This document shows, one piece after another, positions 9,293 to 18,106 of a stretch of 64,000 nt of DNA. The notes under the pieces are model-generated. The model was not told the DNA's origin. It searched no databases and saw nothing but the letters and a program-made list of their open reading frames with translations. The DNA is taken from assembly GCF_001921845.1 (NCBI RefSeq), contig NZ_MSJM01000003.1:186001-250000 (forward strand). The letters run 5' to 3'. The position numbers were made by a program, and so were the translations under genes. Source of the stretch: Streptococcus cuniculi (lineage in GTDB: Bacteria > Bacillota > Bacilli > Lactobacillales > Streptococcaceae). Numbering within the stretch: the stretch's first letter is position 1; the number at the start of each line of letters is the position of its first letter.

Positions 9293-9788
9293 TTTCTTCC
9301 TCTTTCTTCATTGATGATTCATGCGCTAATAACCAGCGCTTTTTTTCTAGCCCGCCTGCATAGCCTGTCAGTTGTCCTTTGCTGCCGACCACTCGGTGGC
9401 AGGGGATTAAAATAGAAACTGGATTTTTCCCGACAGCTCCACCTACTGCCTGACCAGAAGCCATTCCTAGGCGGTGAGCAATGTGACCGTAGGTCATCGT
9501 CTCTCCAAAAGGAATCTCCTGCAAGACCTGCCAGACTGCTTGCTGAAAAGGTGTGGCAGAAAAATCAAGCGACAGGCTCGATACATCAACCGCCTGACCT
9601 GCAAAATAGGCATCCAACAAGGAAACTGTCTGCTGCAGGACAGGGTGGTCTGTGACTAGCTGCGCTTCTGTCACACCGCGTTCAAAATAGCGTTGGTTCT
9701 CAAACCAAATTCCTCGCAGGCCTGTATCAGTTGCGACAATGGACAATTCTCCCAATGGTGAGGAATAGCTGCATTTATAGCAAGTCAT
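9276..9788 (-). CDS. ogt: Methylated-DNA-protein cysteine methyltransferase
   Basis: Suicide repair enzyme that moves the alkyl group from O6-methylguanine to its own cysteine. I place the start at 9788, giving 170 residues. The frame extends upstream to 9929 but that stretch overlaps another gene and shows no family similarity. The active site PCHRVVG is present with C130, and the helix-turn-helix and RLGMASGQAVGGAVGKNP Asn/Arg segment precede it. It overlaps the small gene upstream by 14 bases and the ArsC-like gene downstream by 17, so it belongs to a compact unit with serA. Confidence 0.93.
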   Translation of the reverse strand: MTCYKCSYSSPLGELSIVATDTGLRGIWFENQRYFERGVTEAQLVTDHPVLQQTVSLLDAYFAGQAVDVSSLSLDFSATPFQQAVWQVLQEIPFGETMTYGHIAHRLGMASGQAVGGAVGKNPVSILIPCHRVVGSKGQLTGYAGGLEKKRWLLAHESSMKKEEENVTIL

Positions 9789-9978
9789 CTTTGAATTTTT
9801 TGTTGATGTTTGGCTTTCCTTCTGAATCAAAAAGCGGGCGTAAATCACTATCATTGATACGGATATACTCGACACCCGTTTCTCTGTCAACCCAGAGTGC
9901 TGTGACAAGATTGATTTGAAAGACCTCAAATCGTTCTTTTAATTCCTTCACGTAGTCTTTTCGTTCTTTTTTGTCCAT
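9775..9978 (-). CDS. Small DUF6440-like protein
   Basis: A 67-residue soluble protein with the pattern seen in the DUF6440 family: a VDRETGVEYIRI strand followed by LRPLFDSEGKPNI. Family assignment is from memory of the motif and is moderate. It sits two bases after the serA stop and overlaps the start of ogt, so it is part of the same transcript. No function is known. Confidence 0.65.
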   Translation of the reverse strand: MDKKERKDYVKELKERFEVFQINLVTALWVDRETGVEYIRINDSDLRPLFDSEGKPNINKKFKDDLL

Positions 9979-9980
9979 TC

Positions 9981-11162
9981 TTATTTTATCCTTTCGATGA
10001 TTCGCACTTTGACAATATTCTCATCGGCTTCAAATTGCTCCGCAAGTGCCGTGATTTTTTCCTTGTCTGACTCATCCAAGTCAAGCATGGTATAGGCATA
10101 GTCTCCTTTTGAACGATTCAAAATATTGTCAATATTGATATTAAGGCTAGAAACCGCTGTCGAAATCTTCGCGACCATATTTGGCACATTTTTATTGATG
10201 AGCGTAATGCGAAATGGTGTTGAAAGTGCCTGATGCATATTGGGGAAATTGACCGAATTCGTGATTTCACCAGTTTCCATAAAGCGGCGGATGGTTTGAC
10301 CTGCCGCAATGGCGCAGTTGAGCTCTGCCTCTTCTGTTGAGCCTCCAACGTGTGGAAAGACCGTAATGTGTGGCTGATTGAGCAAGTCCTCTGTTCCAAA
10401 GTCCGTCACATAGTGACCCACAACCCCTGTTGCAATCGCATCAAATAGGTCTTGATGGTTGACCAACTCACCGCGGGCAAAATTGATAATGGTGGTTCCT
10501 TTTTTCATCAGCGCAAAGGCCTGCGCATTGAACAATTCCCGCGTACTATCGTTGAGAGGGACGTGAACCGTGATATAGTCTGACTGGGTGAAAATGTCCT
10601 TTAAATCGTCCACACGCTTGACATGGCTAGAAATACTCCAAGCAGTTTCCACAGAGACATAGGGGTCATAGCCCAAGACATTCATGCCCAAACGACGAGC
10701 ATCATTGGCGATCCGTGCACCAATCGCACCAAGTCCAATAACACCAAGGGTTTTGCCTGTGATTTCAGTCCCTGCAAATTGCTTTTTCCCTGCTTCGACC
10801 TGCTTGGGCACATCATCACCTGACAAGGTATTGGTCCAAGCAGTTGCCCCAATGTAATCACGCGCAGATAATAGGATGGAAGCAAGGACCGCTTCTTTTA
10901 CCGCATTGGCATTGGCACCTGGCGTGTTAAAGACCACGATGCCTTGAGCGGTTGCTTCCTCAATTGGGATATTGTTGGTGCCTGCACCTGCACGGGCAAT
11001 GGCTTTGAGATTTTCAGGAAAATCAACACCATGCAAATTTTCAGAGCGGATGATAAAGGCATCTGGATTTACTGCCTGGTCTCCGTCAATCTGAAACTTA
11101 TTTCCCAATTCTTTCAAGCCAATCTGGTTAATATTATTAAAGGTTCGTACACTAAATACCAT
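9981..11162 (-). CDS. serA: D-3-phosphoglycerate dehydrogenase
   Basis: First step of serine synthesis: oxidises 3-phosphoglycerate with NAD. I use the ATG at 11162 (393 residues, AGGAAA 8 bases upstream) rather than a TTG at 11195, which lies too close to its GGAGG. The protein has the substrate domain, a Rossmann motif GLGAIGARIAN, the HVPLNDSTREL and NFARGELV catalytic-region segments, and a C-terminal ACT domain (about residues 315-393) that in the family binds serine or a related regulator. It is the short form lacking the extra intervening domain. Linked to serC through a GNAT gene. Confidence 0.94.
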   Translation of the reverse strand: MVFSVRTFNNINQIGLKELGNKFQIDGDQAVNPDAFIIRSENLHGVDFPENLKAIARAGAGTNNIPIEEATAQGIVVFNTPGANANAVKEAVLASILLSARDYIGATAWTNTLSGDDVPKQVEAGKKQFAGTEITGKTLGVIGLGAIGARIANDARRLGMNVLGYDPYVSVETAWSISSHVKRVDDLKDIFTQSDYITVHVPLNDSTRELFNAQAFALMKKGTTIINFARGELVNHQDLFDAIATGVVGHYVTDFGTEDLLNQPHITVFPHVGGSTEEAELNCAIAAGQTIRRFMETGEITNSVNFPNMHQALSTPFRITLINKNVPNMVAKISTAVSSLNINIDNILNRSKGDYAYTMLDLDESDKEKITALAEQFEADENIVKVRIIERIK

Positions 11163-11218
11163 CTTATTTCCTAAAAGGGAGTGGTTCTTAGCCAATCCCT
11201 CCTCTTTCTATTGTTAGT

Positions 11219-11779
11219 TTAATCGTTTCGACCGAGCATCCAGCGGTCATCTTCAGCAATCTCTTGATAGAGGCTGGTTTCTCGCTTGGTTTTAATCTTC
11301 TGATAGGCCAAACGTTCTCCGTCAATCGGAACTTTTCCACAGTAGATAAAGCCTAATTTCTCCAAAATATGCTGCATGGCTACATTCTTTTCATGGGTGT
11401 CACAGCGGAAATCTGGGCCTTTCTGTCCTTCAATCAAACCTTGCAAAAACGTTTGAATAATCTGCTGACCACGGAAGGCTCCAGCCACTGCGACTCGGTG
11501 GAAGGTCGTATACAGAAAATTATTGTGCTGCCATTTGCCATCATAGATGTCATTGTAAGCAGGCTCATTGCCAATTTGCACAGCTGCATAAGCTGCCACT
11601 TTACCTTCTACAATCGCAACGTAACCGCGACCTGATAAAATATCCTCAAAAACATCTTCCTCATTCGGATAAACACCCTGCCACTGGCTGCTGCCTGCTT
11701 GGGCTAAAAAGGCACGTGCTTCTTCAAAAATCTGGCAAATCGCATTCACTTCATTGGGGTGGGCAAGCCGAATTTCCAT
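11219..11779 (-). CDS. GNAT family N-acetyltransferase between serC and serA
   Basis: A 186-residue acetyltransferase-like protein. The acetyl-CoA motif is RGQQIIQTFLQG following FHRVAVAGAF, and the C-terminal NVAMQHILEKLGF is typical. It overlaps serC by one base and is followed by serA after 56 bases, so it is translated as part of the serine operon. This position is conserved in streptococci. The substrate is unknown; a link to serine metabolism is suggested only by location. Confidence 0.83.
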   Translation of the reverse strand: MEIRLAHPNEVNAICQIFEEARAFLAQAGSSQWQGVYPNEEDVFEDILSGRGYVAIVEGKVAAYAAVQIGNEPAYNDIYDGKWQHNNFLYTTFHRVAVAGAFRGQQIIQTFLQGLIEGQKGPDFRCDTHEKNVAMQHILEKLGFIYCGKVPIDGERLAYQKIKTKRETSLYQEIAEDDRWMLGRND

Positions 11780-12873
11780 TAGGCATTCTCCTCTTCAAAT
11801 TTCTTCATAAAGGCTATCAAATCAAGCACACCTTGGCGTGGAAAGGCATTGTAAAGGCTGGCACGCATGCTACCAACAGAGCGGTGCCCCTTGATATTTT
11901 TAAAGCCTGCTGCGGTCGCTTCTTTGACGAATTTTGCATCCAATTCTGGACTTGGTGACACAAATGGAATATTGGCTACCGAGCGTTCTTCAACGTTACG
12001 AACAGGGTTTGTGTAAAAATCAGATTGGTCAATGTAATCATACAAAAGACCTGACTTTTCGCGGTTGCGTTTTTCCATTTCATCCACCCCACCGATTTCC
12101 TTAACCCATTCAAAGACTAGTTTGGCAATGTAGATGGAGTAAGCTGGCGGTGTATTGTAGAGCGATTCATTCTCTGCCTGAATGCGGTAGTCCAACATGC
12201 TGGACAAGACTGGCTTGTCACTCAAGAAATCCTCACGGACAATCACGACGGTCACACCTGCTGGTCCAATATTTTTCTGAGCGCCAGCATAAATCATGGC
12301 AAAGTCTTCCACATTGTAGCGGGCTGCTAAAATGTTAGACGACATATCTGCAATGACGGGGACACCATTGGTATCTGGAATGGTGTAGAGTGCTGTTCCC
12401 TCAATAGTATTATTGGTTGTCAAGTGGACATAGGCTGCTTCAGGATCAATCGTATCCTTATCAAAACGTGGCAACTCTGCATAGGTAATGTCCTCTGTTG
12501 ACCCTAGCAAAATCGGTTCAAACGGAATCGTTTTTGAGAGTTTAACCGCTTCGGTATAGGCTTTCTTCCCCCATGAACCACCTGCTAGATAGTAGGCCTT
12601 CTTGCCACGGGCAAAATTGAGCGGAATCATGGTAAATTCAAGCGATGCTCCCCCTTGTAAGAACAAGACCTTATAGTTATCTGGAATGGCCATTAACTCT
12701 CGCAAGAGGCTTTCAGCACCTTTTATAATATCATCGAACTCTTTGGAGCGGTGCGACATCTCTAATACACTCATGCCTGAGCCATTATAATCCAGAAATT
12801 CAGCCTGCGCTTTTTCTAAGACAGGTTTTGGCAATACTGCAGGACCCGCAGAAAAATTATAGATTGTCATCAT
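11779..12873 (-). CDS. serC: Phosphoserine aminotransferase
   Basis: Second step of serine synthesis: PLP-dependent transamination of 3-phosphohydroxypyruvate, also used in pyridoxal synthesis in some bacteria. The 364-residue length is standard. [10 protein letters not shown] at the N-terminus is diagnostic, and the PLP lysine is in [10 protein letters not shown] at about K200. GGAGGG precedes the start; either of two adjacent ATG codons could be used. An extended -10 (TGATATAAT) lies upstream at 12903-12911. First gene of serC-GNAT-serA. No serB phosphatase is in the window. Confidence 0.95.
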   Translation of the reverse strand: MMTIYNFSAGPAVLPKPVLEKAQAEFLDYNGSGMSVLEMSHRSKEFDDIIKGAESLLRELMAIPDNYKVLFLQGGASLEFTMIPLNFARGKKAYYLAGGSWGKKAYTEAVKLSKTIPFEPILLGSTEDITYAELPRFDKDTIDPEAAYVHLTTNNTIEGTALYTIPDTNGVPVIADMSSNILAARYNVEDFAMIYAGAQKNIGPAGVTVVIVREDFLSDKPVLSSMLDYRIQAENESLYNTPPAYSIYIAKLVFEWVKEIGGVDEMEKRNREKSGLLYDYIDQSDFYTNPVRNVEERSVANIPFVSPSPELDAKFVKEATAAGFKNIKGHRSVGSMRASLYNAFPRQGVLDLIAFMKKFEEENA

Positions 12874-12902
12874 AACCCTCCAAAATTAACAAGATTTTGT
12901 TT

Positions 12903-12911
12903 ATTATATCA
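12903..12911 (-). promoter_or_regulatory. Extended -10 promoter of the serC operon
   Basis: Minus-strand TGATATAAT, a TG-n-TATAAT extended -10 box, 30 bases before the serC start. The -35 region is not clear. Confidence 0.6.
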
Positions 12912-13007
12912 CAAATTTTCAGACTATTCCATCTTTTTCACTTTCTTATAGTATATTTATTCGGGTTTTACCACCTACTGCATGTTCCTTTTTGATAAAT
13001 ATAAGGA

Positions 13008-13036
13008 TAAAAAAACTGGAGATTTATTTCCCCAGT
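13008..13036 (-). terminator. Terminator of the tmk-holB-yabA-rsmI operon
   Basis: Minus-strand stem ACTGG/CCAGT (13032-13036 with 13015-13019) followed directly by TTTTTTT. The left half overlaps the last codons of rsmI. Confidence 0.7.
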
Positions 13037-13890
13037 CCATGATACTGATCATATACTTCTTGTTTTTTGAGTTGGTAGCGTTTGGCGACTTCCTTGATGG
13101 CTTGGTTGGGCTTGTGACCTGCTGCGATGAGCATGTCGACCTCTGCTTTCAAGTCTACTTCTTCAGTCCCAGCTACTTCTTCTCCATCATGTCCTGATAC
13201 GATGATGAGGCATTCACCTTTGAGGGGATGGTCTGCGATAAAGGCCACAATTTCACTGATATGCCCGCGTTGGTATTCTTCGTACAGCTTTGTCAATTCT
13301 CGCACGACAACAACCGAGCGGTCGCCGTACACCGCCTGCATATTTTCCAAGGTCGCCTTGACCCGATGCGGTGATTCGTAGAAAATCTGTGTTTCAGGGT
13401 AGTGCTTTTTTTCCTCAAAAAAGGCTTTTTGCTGACCAGCTTTCCGCGGTAAAAATCCGTAAAAAATATGCGGTTGCGGCGCTAACCCTGATGCAATCAG
13501 GGCCGTAATTCCTGCTGATGCCCCCGGAAGCGCAACGACTGGAATATTTTCAGCAATCGCAGCTTGTACCAAGTCATGACCCGGGTCAGAAATACTCGGC
13601 AAACCCGCATCTGATACTTGCGCAATCGACTGACCTGCCCGCAACATCTCTAACAAAACGGGAATTTTTTCATAGGCATTATGCTCATGAAAGGATATCT
13701 GACGTGTCTCAATTCCAAAATGCTTGAGCAAAAGCCCCGTGTTTCTCGTGTCTTCTGCTGCAATACTATCCACCTCTTTTAAGGTCTCAATCGCCCGAAA
13801 GGTCATATCTTGAAGATTGCCAATCGGTGTCGGAACAAGATACAGGGTGCCGAAAGGTAAGGAATGTTTAACTGATTTTTGAATCTGCAT
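13024..13890 (-). CDS. rsmI: 16S rRNA (cytidine1402-2'-O)-methyltransferase
   Basis: Modifies C1402 in the decoding centre of 16S rRNA, using SAM. The 288-residue protein has the tetrapyrrole-methylase-like fold: LYLVPTPIGNLQDMTFRA near the N-terminus, AEDTRNTG, VSDAGLPSISDPG and VALPGASAG loops that bind SAM, and a ARELTKLYEE-type segment (RELTKLYEEYQRG). It is the last gene of the tmk-holB-yabA-rsmI cluster, two bases after yabA, and a terminator overlaps its end. Strong match to the family. Confidence 0.94.
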   Translation of the reverse strand: MQIQKSVKHSLPFGTLYLVPTPIGNLQDMTFRAIETLKEVDSIAAEDTRNTGLLLKHFGIETRQISFHEHNAYEKIPVLLEMLRAGQSIAQVSDAGLPSISDPGHDLVQAAIAENIPVVALPGASAGITALIASGLAPQPHIFYGFLPRKAGQQKAFFEEKKHYPETQIFYESPHRVKATLENMQAVYGDRSVVVVRELTKLYEEYQRGHISEIVAFIADHPLKGECLIIVSGHDGEEVAGTEEVDLKAEVDMLIAAGHKPNQAIKEVAKRYQLKKQEVYDQYHGLGK

Positions 13891-13892
13891 GC

Positions 13893-14210
13893 TTACTCTC
13901 TATTCAATAATTCTTCACAAAACAGACATGGCTCATCATTGTCCCTGCGTTGACCATAGGAAAAAGTACAGATATGAAAACCATCCTCGTAGATATTTTC
14001 CAAATTTTCCTTCCCAAAATTCGCCGTCCGATTCTGTTCACGGTCATCTTTTTCTAAGCGCTCCCGTAATTTGGAATTTTCCAAGCGTAAATCTGTATTT
14101 TCTTCAATCACACCGCGCAAGTGTTTCTTGATGGCTTCTACTTCTGCCAGTGTGACCAGCAGCTGTTGAGAAAAACCATCTAAGGCATCAAAAATCTCTT
14201 TCTTATCCAT
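13893..14210 (-). CDS. yabA: Replication initiation control protein YabA
   Basis: Limits chromosome initiation by binding DnaA and the sliding clamp DnaN. The 105-residue protein has the expected N-terminal leucine-rich coiled coil (about residues 1-60) and a C-terminal zinc motif with H-x-C (HICTF) and CLFC. It lies between holB and rsmI with only 2-3 base gaps, so translation is likely coupled. The same order is found in Bacillus and streptococci. Confidence 0.93.
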   Translation of the reverse strand: MDKKEIFDALDGFSQQLLVTLAEVEAIKKHLRGVIEENTDLRLENSKLRERLEKDDREQNRTANFGKENLENIYEDGFHICTFSYGQRRDNDEPCLFCEELLNRE

Positions 14211-14213
14211 GCA

Positions 14214-15119
14214 CTATCCTTTCACTTGTTTTTCTGTTGATAATAGCCAGTATTCTAAGGCATTTTGCAGGCTAACATTGCTCTGCCATTGCTGGCGTGC
14301 CAGCTGTAAATTCTCTAAATAAGTCAAGACCCTAGGCTCTGTCATCTGATCTGCCAATAAGAGCGTGAGTAACCCAAACAAGCGGGATTGATCCAGTTTT
14401 TCTGGGGCAAGGCGCACCAAGTTTCCCACCTGTACATAAGCCTTGTTGGGCTGTTTCAACAGGATATCGAGCCACTTTTTTGCGACCGTTATCAGGTCTA
14501 AAAAGGATTTTTGGCTCGCTAATTGCTTGGCTTCTTCGATGCTTGCGACGAGTCTAGCAATCAGCTGCGCCTGCGTTTTCAATAAACCTTCTTCTTCCAG
14601 CAATCGTTCTAAAATAGGCAAATTTTTCGGAAAGGCTACAATTTGAACTCGGCTTTTAATGGTTGCTAAAACGGCATGTTCCTGATTGGTCAACAGAAAA
14701 ATCCGAATATCACTTTGAGGTTCTTCGATAACTTTCAGGAGAGAATTCGCCGCATTAGGGTGCATCTTCTCTGCATCCCGAATGATGAAGACCTGCTGGT
14801 TCGACTCAAAACCTGACTGGGAAAACTGCTTGACCAAATCGCGAATCGTCTCGGTCTTAATCGTATTGCCCTGGGGACTGACCACGGTCACATCGGTAAA
14901 TTCGCCCTGTTCAATCAACCGACAAGAGCGACACTGTCCACAAGGAATTTCTGCTACCTTATCTTCACAAAAAATCGCTTGACTGAGAAAAACAGCCATT
15001 TCAAAGCTAGCAAAATCGCCCGAAAAAAGATAGGCATGCGCCAAGCGTCCTTGCTGCAAAACGGTCTGAAAAGACTGGTAAAGCTGGGGCTGTAACCCTT
15101 GTAATTCTTCTTTTTTCAT
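14214..15119 (-). CDS. holB: DNA polymerase III delta' subunit
   Basis: Clamp-loader subunit. The 301-residue protein has an AAA+ fold. A Cys cluster CGQCRSC (about residues 60-66) is the zinc module of clamp-loader subunits, and EEPQSDIRIFLLTN matches the sensor 1 region. As expected for delta', a Walker A lysine is not evident, since this subunit does not hydrolyse ATP. It starts three bases after tmk and is followed by yabA, so replication genes are grouped with dTTP synthesis. Confidence 0.92.
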   Translation of the reverse strand: MKKEELQGLQPQLYQSFQTVLQQGRLAHAYLFSGDFASFEMAVFLSQAIFCEDKVAEIPCGQCRSCRLIEQGEFTDVTVVSPQGNTIKTETIRDLVKQFSQSGFESNQQVFIIRDAEKMHPNAANSLLKVIEEPQSDIRIFLLTNQEHAVLATIKSRVQIVAFPKNLPILERLLEEEGLLKTQAQLIARLVASIEEAKQLASQKSFLDLITVAKKWLDILLKQPNKAYVQVGNLVRLAPEKLDQSRLFGLLTLLLADQMTEPRVLTYLENLQLARQQWQSNVSLQNALEYWLLSTEKQVKG

Positions 15120-15122
15120 GTA

Positions 15123-15755
15123 TTACTTAAAAAATCGGTCATAGATAGCAGTAAAAGCTGCCTCTACCACTTCCTCCACGGATTTAGAAGCATCAATTTT
15201 CACGACACGCTCTGCTTCCTTATCTAAAATCGCCAGATAGCCTGTTCTGACACGCTCGTGCATGTCTAGAGCCTCCATATCAAGCCTGTCAACATCCCGA
15301 TCAGCATTGCGAGCAATCCGCGCCAAGCCTTCTTCCACATCAATATCAAAATAGAGTGTCAAATCTGGCTTTAGCCCATCTGTCGCATAGTGGTTGAGCC
15401 AATCAATCGCTGCAATGTCCAATCCCCTACCAAAACCTTGATAGGCGACAGAAGAGTCGATAAAGCGGTCAACCAAGAGCAGCTGGCCACTTTCCAAGGC
15501 TGGTAAAATGCGCTCCTTCAAGTGCTGGCGTCGTGCTGCAATGTAGAGCAACAACTCCGTCTTATCATCCATTGCTGTATTTTGAGGATTTAAGATGACC
15601 GAGCGAATGTCTTCTGCAATCGCAACGCCTCCTGGCTCACGGGTCATTGTGACCTGCTTTCCTAGTGCTTCTAAACGCGGTACTAATTCTTGTAAAACCG
15701 TGGTCTTACCTGCACCGTCTGGTCCTTCCAATGTGATAAATATTCCTTGTGTCAT
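15123..15755 (-). CDS. tmk: Thymidylate kinase
   Basis: Phosphorylates dTMP to dTDP. I choose ATG at 15755 (210 residues), which has AGGGG six bases upstream and places the P-loop GPDGAGKTT at residues 11-19 as is normal. A longer form from 15800 adds 15 residues without family character. The DR(F/Y) motif [13 protein letters not shown] and the LID region with basic residues are present. First gene of a four-gene operon, divergent from yitT. Confidence 0.95.
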   Translation of the reverse strand: MTQGIFITLEGPDGAGKTTVLQELVPRLEALGKQVTMTREPGGVAIAEDIRSVILNPQNTAMDDKTELLLYIAARRQHLKERILPALESGQLLLVDRFIDSSVAYQGFGRGLDIAAIDWLNHYATDGLKPDLTLYFDIDVEEGLARIARNADRDVDRLDMEALDMHERVRTGYLAILDKEAERVVKIDASKSVEEVVEAAFTAIYDRFFK

Positions 15756-15862
15756 GTGAATCCCCTGTTTTTTTGATACTCGGTAAAAATCTGATATCAT
15801 TTCTCAATCGTATTTCCTCTTATTTTACCAAAAAAACAGAGAAAAAGCACTCTTTATTTGTC

Positions 15863-15891
15863 TTGTGTATCCGCTTTAAATCTGTTAGAAT
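15863..15891 (+). promoter_or_regulatory. Probable yitT promoter
   Basis: TTGTGT, 17-base spacer, TAGAAT, about 30 bases before the yitT ATG. Imperfect at both boxes, so moderate support. Confidence 0.45.
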
Positions 15892-15920
15892 GAGAATAGA
15901 CCAACCGAAGGGAGCAGGGA

Positions 15921-16784
15921 ATGCTAAGATTTAAAAACCTCTTTTTTGTGATACTGGGAGCTGGGCTTTTTTCTTTTGGGCTCAACTACTTGATTATCCC
16001 CAACCACCTCTACGAGGGCGGAGCAACGGGAATCAATCTGATTCTCTACTATCTTTTAGGCATTCAACCTTGGATTATGAATATCCTCATCAATATTCCT
16101 CTCTTTATCCTCGGCTGGAAAATCCTGGGCAAACGGACCCTCTACTACAGTATCATCGGTACTGTTGGTGTGACTGCTTGGCTAGCCCTGTTTGAACACA
16201 TTCCCATCACCATTCCGCTAGAAGGAGACTTAATCTTGGTATCCATTCTTGGGGGAATCCTTATGGGTGCGGGACTGGGGATTATTTTCAAGGCTGGTGG
16301 AACCACAGGAGGAAGCGATATTCTCGCTCGAATCGGCCATAAATACACCTCTTTTACCATCGGACAAATTATTTTATCCATCGATGTCTTGGTTCTTACG
16401 CTGACCATTGTCGTCTTTCATGACCTGCGCAATGTCCTCTATACACTGATGATGGTCACCATCGTCTCCCGTGTGATTGATCTCATTACAGATGGAAACT
16501 ACGGAAGCAAGGGGGTCATGATTGTCTCTGAAAAATCTCAAGAGTTGGCACAGGCCATTGATGAAAATATCGAGCGTGGTATCACCCTCATCAAGGCCCA
16601 AGGCTTCTATAGTCGTAAAAACATTGACATGGTCTACTCTGTCATCTATAAGAGCCAATTACAAGAAATGAAGGACTTAATCCACCGCATTGACCCCCAC
16701 GCCTTTATCACCATCACCGATGCCCACGAGGTTTTAGGCGAAGGATTTACCCTTGATAGCAATAAACAACCTTTTGAAAAATAA
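15921..16784 (+). CDS. YitT family membrane protein (DUF161/DUF2179)
   Basis: A 287-residue membrane protein. Five or so hydrophobic helices fill the first 175 residues, with the conserved GGATGINLI and GGTTGGSDILAR motifs of the family. The last 110 residues are a soluble DUF2179 domain (GVMIVSEKSQELAQ to AHEVLGEGF). Function in the family is poorly known; transport is often proposed. The start has GGGAGCAGGGA just upstream. It is a single-gene unit with a clear terminator. Confidence 0.87.
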   Translation: MLRFKNLFFVILGAGLFSFGLNYLIIPNHLYEGGATGINLILYYLLGIQPWIMNILINIPLFILGWKILGKRTLYYSIIGTVGVTAWLALFEHIPITIPLEGDLILVSILGGILMGAGLGIIFKAGGTTGGSDILARIGHKYTSFTIGQIILSIDVLVLTLTIVVFHDLRNVLYTLMMVTIVSRVIDLITDGNYGSKGVMIVSEKSQELAQAIDENIERGITLIKAQGFYSRKNIDMVYSVIYKSQLQEMKDLIHRIDPHAFITITDAHEVLGEGFTLDSNKQPFEK

Positions 16785-16790
16785 AAATGC

Positions 16791-16822
16791 GCCATTCACC
16801 ACTCAAGGTGAATGGCTTTTCT
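16791..16822 (+). terminator. Intrinsic terminator of yitT
   Basis: Perfect 10-bp stem GCCATTCACC/GGTGAATGGC with 6-base loop, followed by TTTTCTC. Confidence 0.9.
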
Positions 16823-16881
16823 CTTGTCCGCAGTTCAGACCTTCCTTTCAACAGAACTCCCTCGCTTGTGCAAGACCAAAC

Positions 16882-16905
16882 TAAAAAGAGCAAATGCTCT
16901 TTTTA
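16882..16905. repeat. Isolated perfect hairpin in the yitT-CBS gap
   Basis: TAAAAAGAGCA/TGCTCTTTTTA with a 2-base loop. The flanking A and T runs make it a possible bidirectional terminator. It lies immediately left of the large repeat that begins at 16908. Confidence 0.6.
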
Positions 16906-16907
16906 AT

Positions 16908-17168
16908 TTGAAGAAAAAATTCTTTTATGATACTTTTCTTAGGTGGTGCGGACGGTAGCGACTTCCTGCGGAGTAAAATAATCCAGTGGATTATTTTAGC
17001 CCGAGCCCAGAAACAAAGGAGCGAGGATAATCGATTTCTACGAAATCACGATTTTTATCCCACTCCCTGCTTTTACCACAGCGAAAAGTATCTGATGAGG
17101 CTCGCTCCGCTCGCGAAAATCGAATGTTCAGTTAGCAAGGCTTTTGAACTGGTTTAAATAGTTCTTGG
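16908..17168. repeat. Intergenic repeat, copy 1, interrupted by a smaller element
   Basis: The ends of this stretch match 63505-63678 closely: shared segments include the TACTTTTCTTAG, CTTTTACCACAGCGAAAAG and GGCTCGCTCCGCTC motifs. Between about 16969 and 17068 a 100-bp structured element is present here and absent from the other copy. The 624-base gap from 16785 to 17408 holds only such repeats and a terminator; I see no gene in it. Confidence 0.7.
16969..17068 (-). repeat. 100-bp structured element, copy A (nested)
   Basis: Contains hairpin 1 (AAAATAATCCA/TGGATTATTTT, 16975-16997), a conserved middle (AGCCCGAGC..AGAAA..AGGAG..GAGG), hairpin 2 (ATTTC tac GAAAT flanked by AATCG/CGATT, 17029-17053) and the end CCCACTCCC that can pair with GGAGT at the start. 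Related copies are at 17308-17409 and 47578-47683. Strand follows copies B and C, which lie in the 3' ends of minus-strand genes. Confidence 0.75.
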
Positions 17169-17187
17169 AGTTAGTCTACGTTCTAAA

Positions 17188-17213
17188 GAGGCTGGGACAT
17201 TTAGCCCAACCTC
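17188..17213 (-). terminator. GGAGGTTGGG-type terminator downstream of the CBS gene
   Basis: Minus-strand stem GAGGTTGGG/CCCAGCCTC containing one G-U wobble, followed by TTTAGAA. The same hairpin with the same wobble occurs at 47393-47420 and a shorter one at 49767-49793. The plus-strand version would carry a mismatch instead, so the functional RNA is minus-strand. Confidence 0.7.
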
Positions 17214-17307
17214 CTTATTTTTATAATTTGAGCAGGTTGACGCAATGGTTGATTGATATCTTTGTTCGCTTTCAGGCTCCAAAGATAATCTAATCAACTG
17301 TGCGGGG

Positions 17308-17409
17308 GTGGGAGTAAAATAATCCAGTGGATTATTTTAGCCCGAACCTAGAAATAAAGGAGTGAGGCTAATCGAACTCTTACGAGTTACCGATTTCTGT
17401 CCCACTCCC
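17308..17409 (-). repeat. 100-bp structured element, copy B, at the 3' end of the CBS gene
   Basis: Same plan as copy A. Hairpin 1 is identical. Hairpin 2 has AACTC/GAGTT in place of ATTTC/GAAAT, two compensating base-pair changes. CCCACTCCC ends exactly at the stop codon of the CBS-ACT gene, so the element forms the beginning of that gene's 3' untranslated region. Confidence 0.8.
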
Positions 17410-18065
17410 TAAATTTTTTTGGTTTCTGTGGGCACGAGGCTGTCCACTTTGATTCCAGCCTGCTCAAAAATCTCTGATAAGTGTTGGCTGTCCACCTTGC
17501 CTTCAATCTGGACTTCGATGACGACGCTACCTGATTTGTCGGCAATCTGAACAGTGCTAATGATATTATAGCCTTGTTCTGAAATCAAGCGGATAATCTT
17601 CCCTAGCTCACCAGCCTTATTTTCGACCAAGAAGCGGACACGAACACCAGCCTCACCATAGCCAGAGACATGGAGGAAGGCTGCAAAGACATCACGATCC
17701 GTAATGACACCCGCCATTTGGTCATTGTCCACAACAGGTAAAATACCGACCTTGTTTTTATACATCAGATAAACGGCATCTTCTAGGCTGGCAAATTTAG
17801 AAACGGTAATGACATCACGAATCATCACATCCCGAACCTTGGTCTTATTCAAGAGATAATTCATCTCATAGATGGATAAGCTCGTTGCCTTTGAAGGACT
17901 CGCTTCTGCAATGGTCCCTTCTGTCACAAGACCGACCAATTTATCATCTTCAATAACAGGTAGACGGTGAATCGCTTGCTCACGCATCAATTCAGCTGCA
18001 TGCGCAATCGTTGTATCTGGTGAAATGTAGACCACCTTTCGGGTCATAAAATCTTTAACTGCCAT
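17409..18065 (-). CDS. CBS-domain pair protein with C-terminal ACT domain (AcuB-like)
   Basis: A 218-residue predicted cytoplasmic regulator. Two CBS motifs (residues about 5-60 and 75-130, with TTIAHAAELM and ASLEDAVYLM segments and VTDRDVFAAF) form a Bateman module that in the family binds adenosine nucleotides. An ACT-like domain (about residues 140-210, VRFLVENKAGELGKII) follows. I start at ATG 18065 with AGGAGG 7 bases upstream; a TTG two codons earlier sits on the ribosome-binding site. The ligand is unknown. Its 3' end carries a structured repeat. Confidence 0.87.
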   Translation of the reverse strand: MAVKDFMTRKVVYISPDTTIAHAAELMREQAIHRLPVIEDDKLVGLVTEGTIAEASPSKATSLSIYEMNYLLNKTKVRDVMIRDVITVSKFASLEDAVYLMYKNKVGILPVVDNDQMAGVITDRDVFAAFLHVSGYGEAGVRVRFLVENKAGELGKIIRLISEQGYNIISTVQIADKSGSVVIEVQIEGKVDSQHLSEIFEQAGIKVDSLVPTETKKI

Positions 18066-18106
18066 GTGCAATCCTCCTAGTCTATTGTAAGGTTATTATA
18101 CCACAA

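Noticed and set aside
9789-9929. 47-residue N-terminal extension of ogt
   Set aside because: It overlaps the DUF6440-like gene in another frame and does not resemble the methyltransferase family; ATG 9788 gives the normal length.
16927-17157. 76-codon open frame on the plus strand in the yitT-CBS gap
   Set aside because: It runs through two nested intergenic repeats and no ribosome site or protein-like conservation is apparent.
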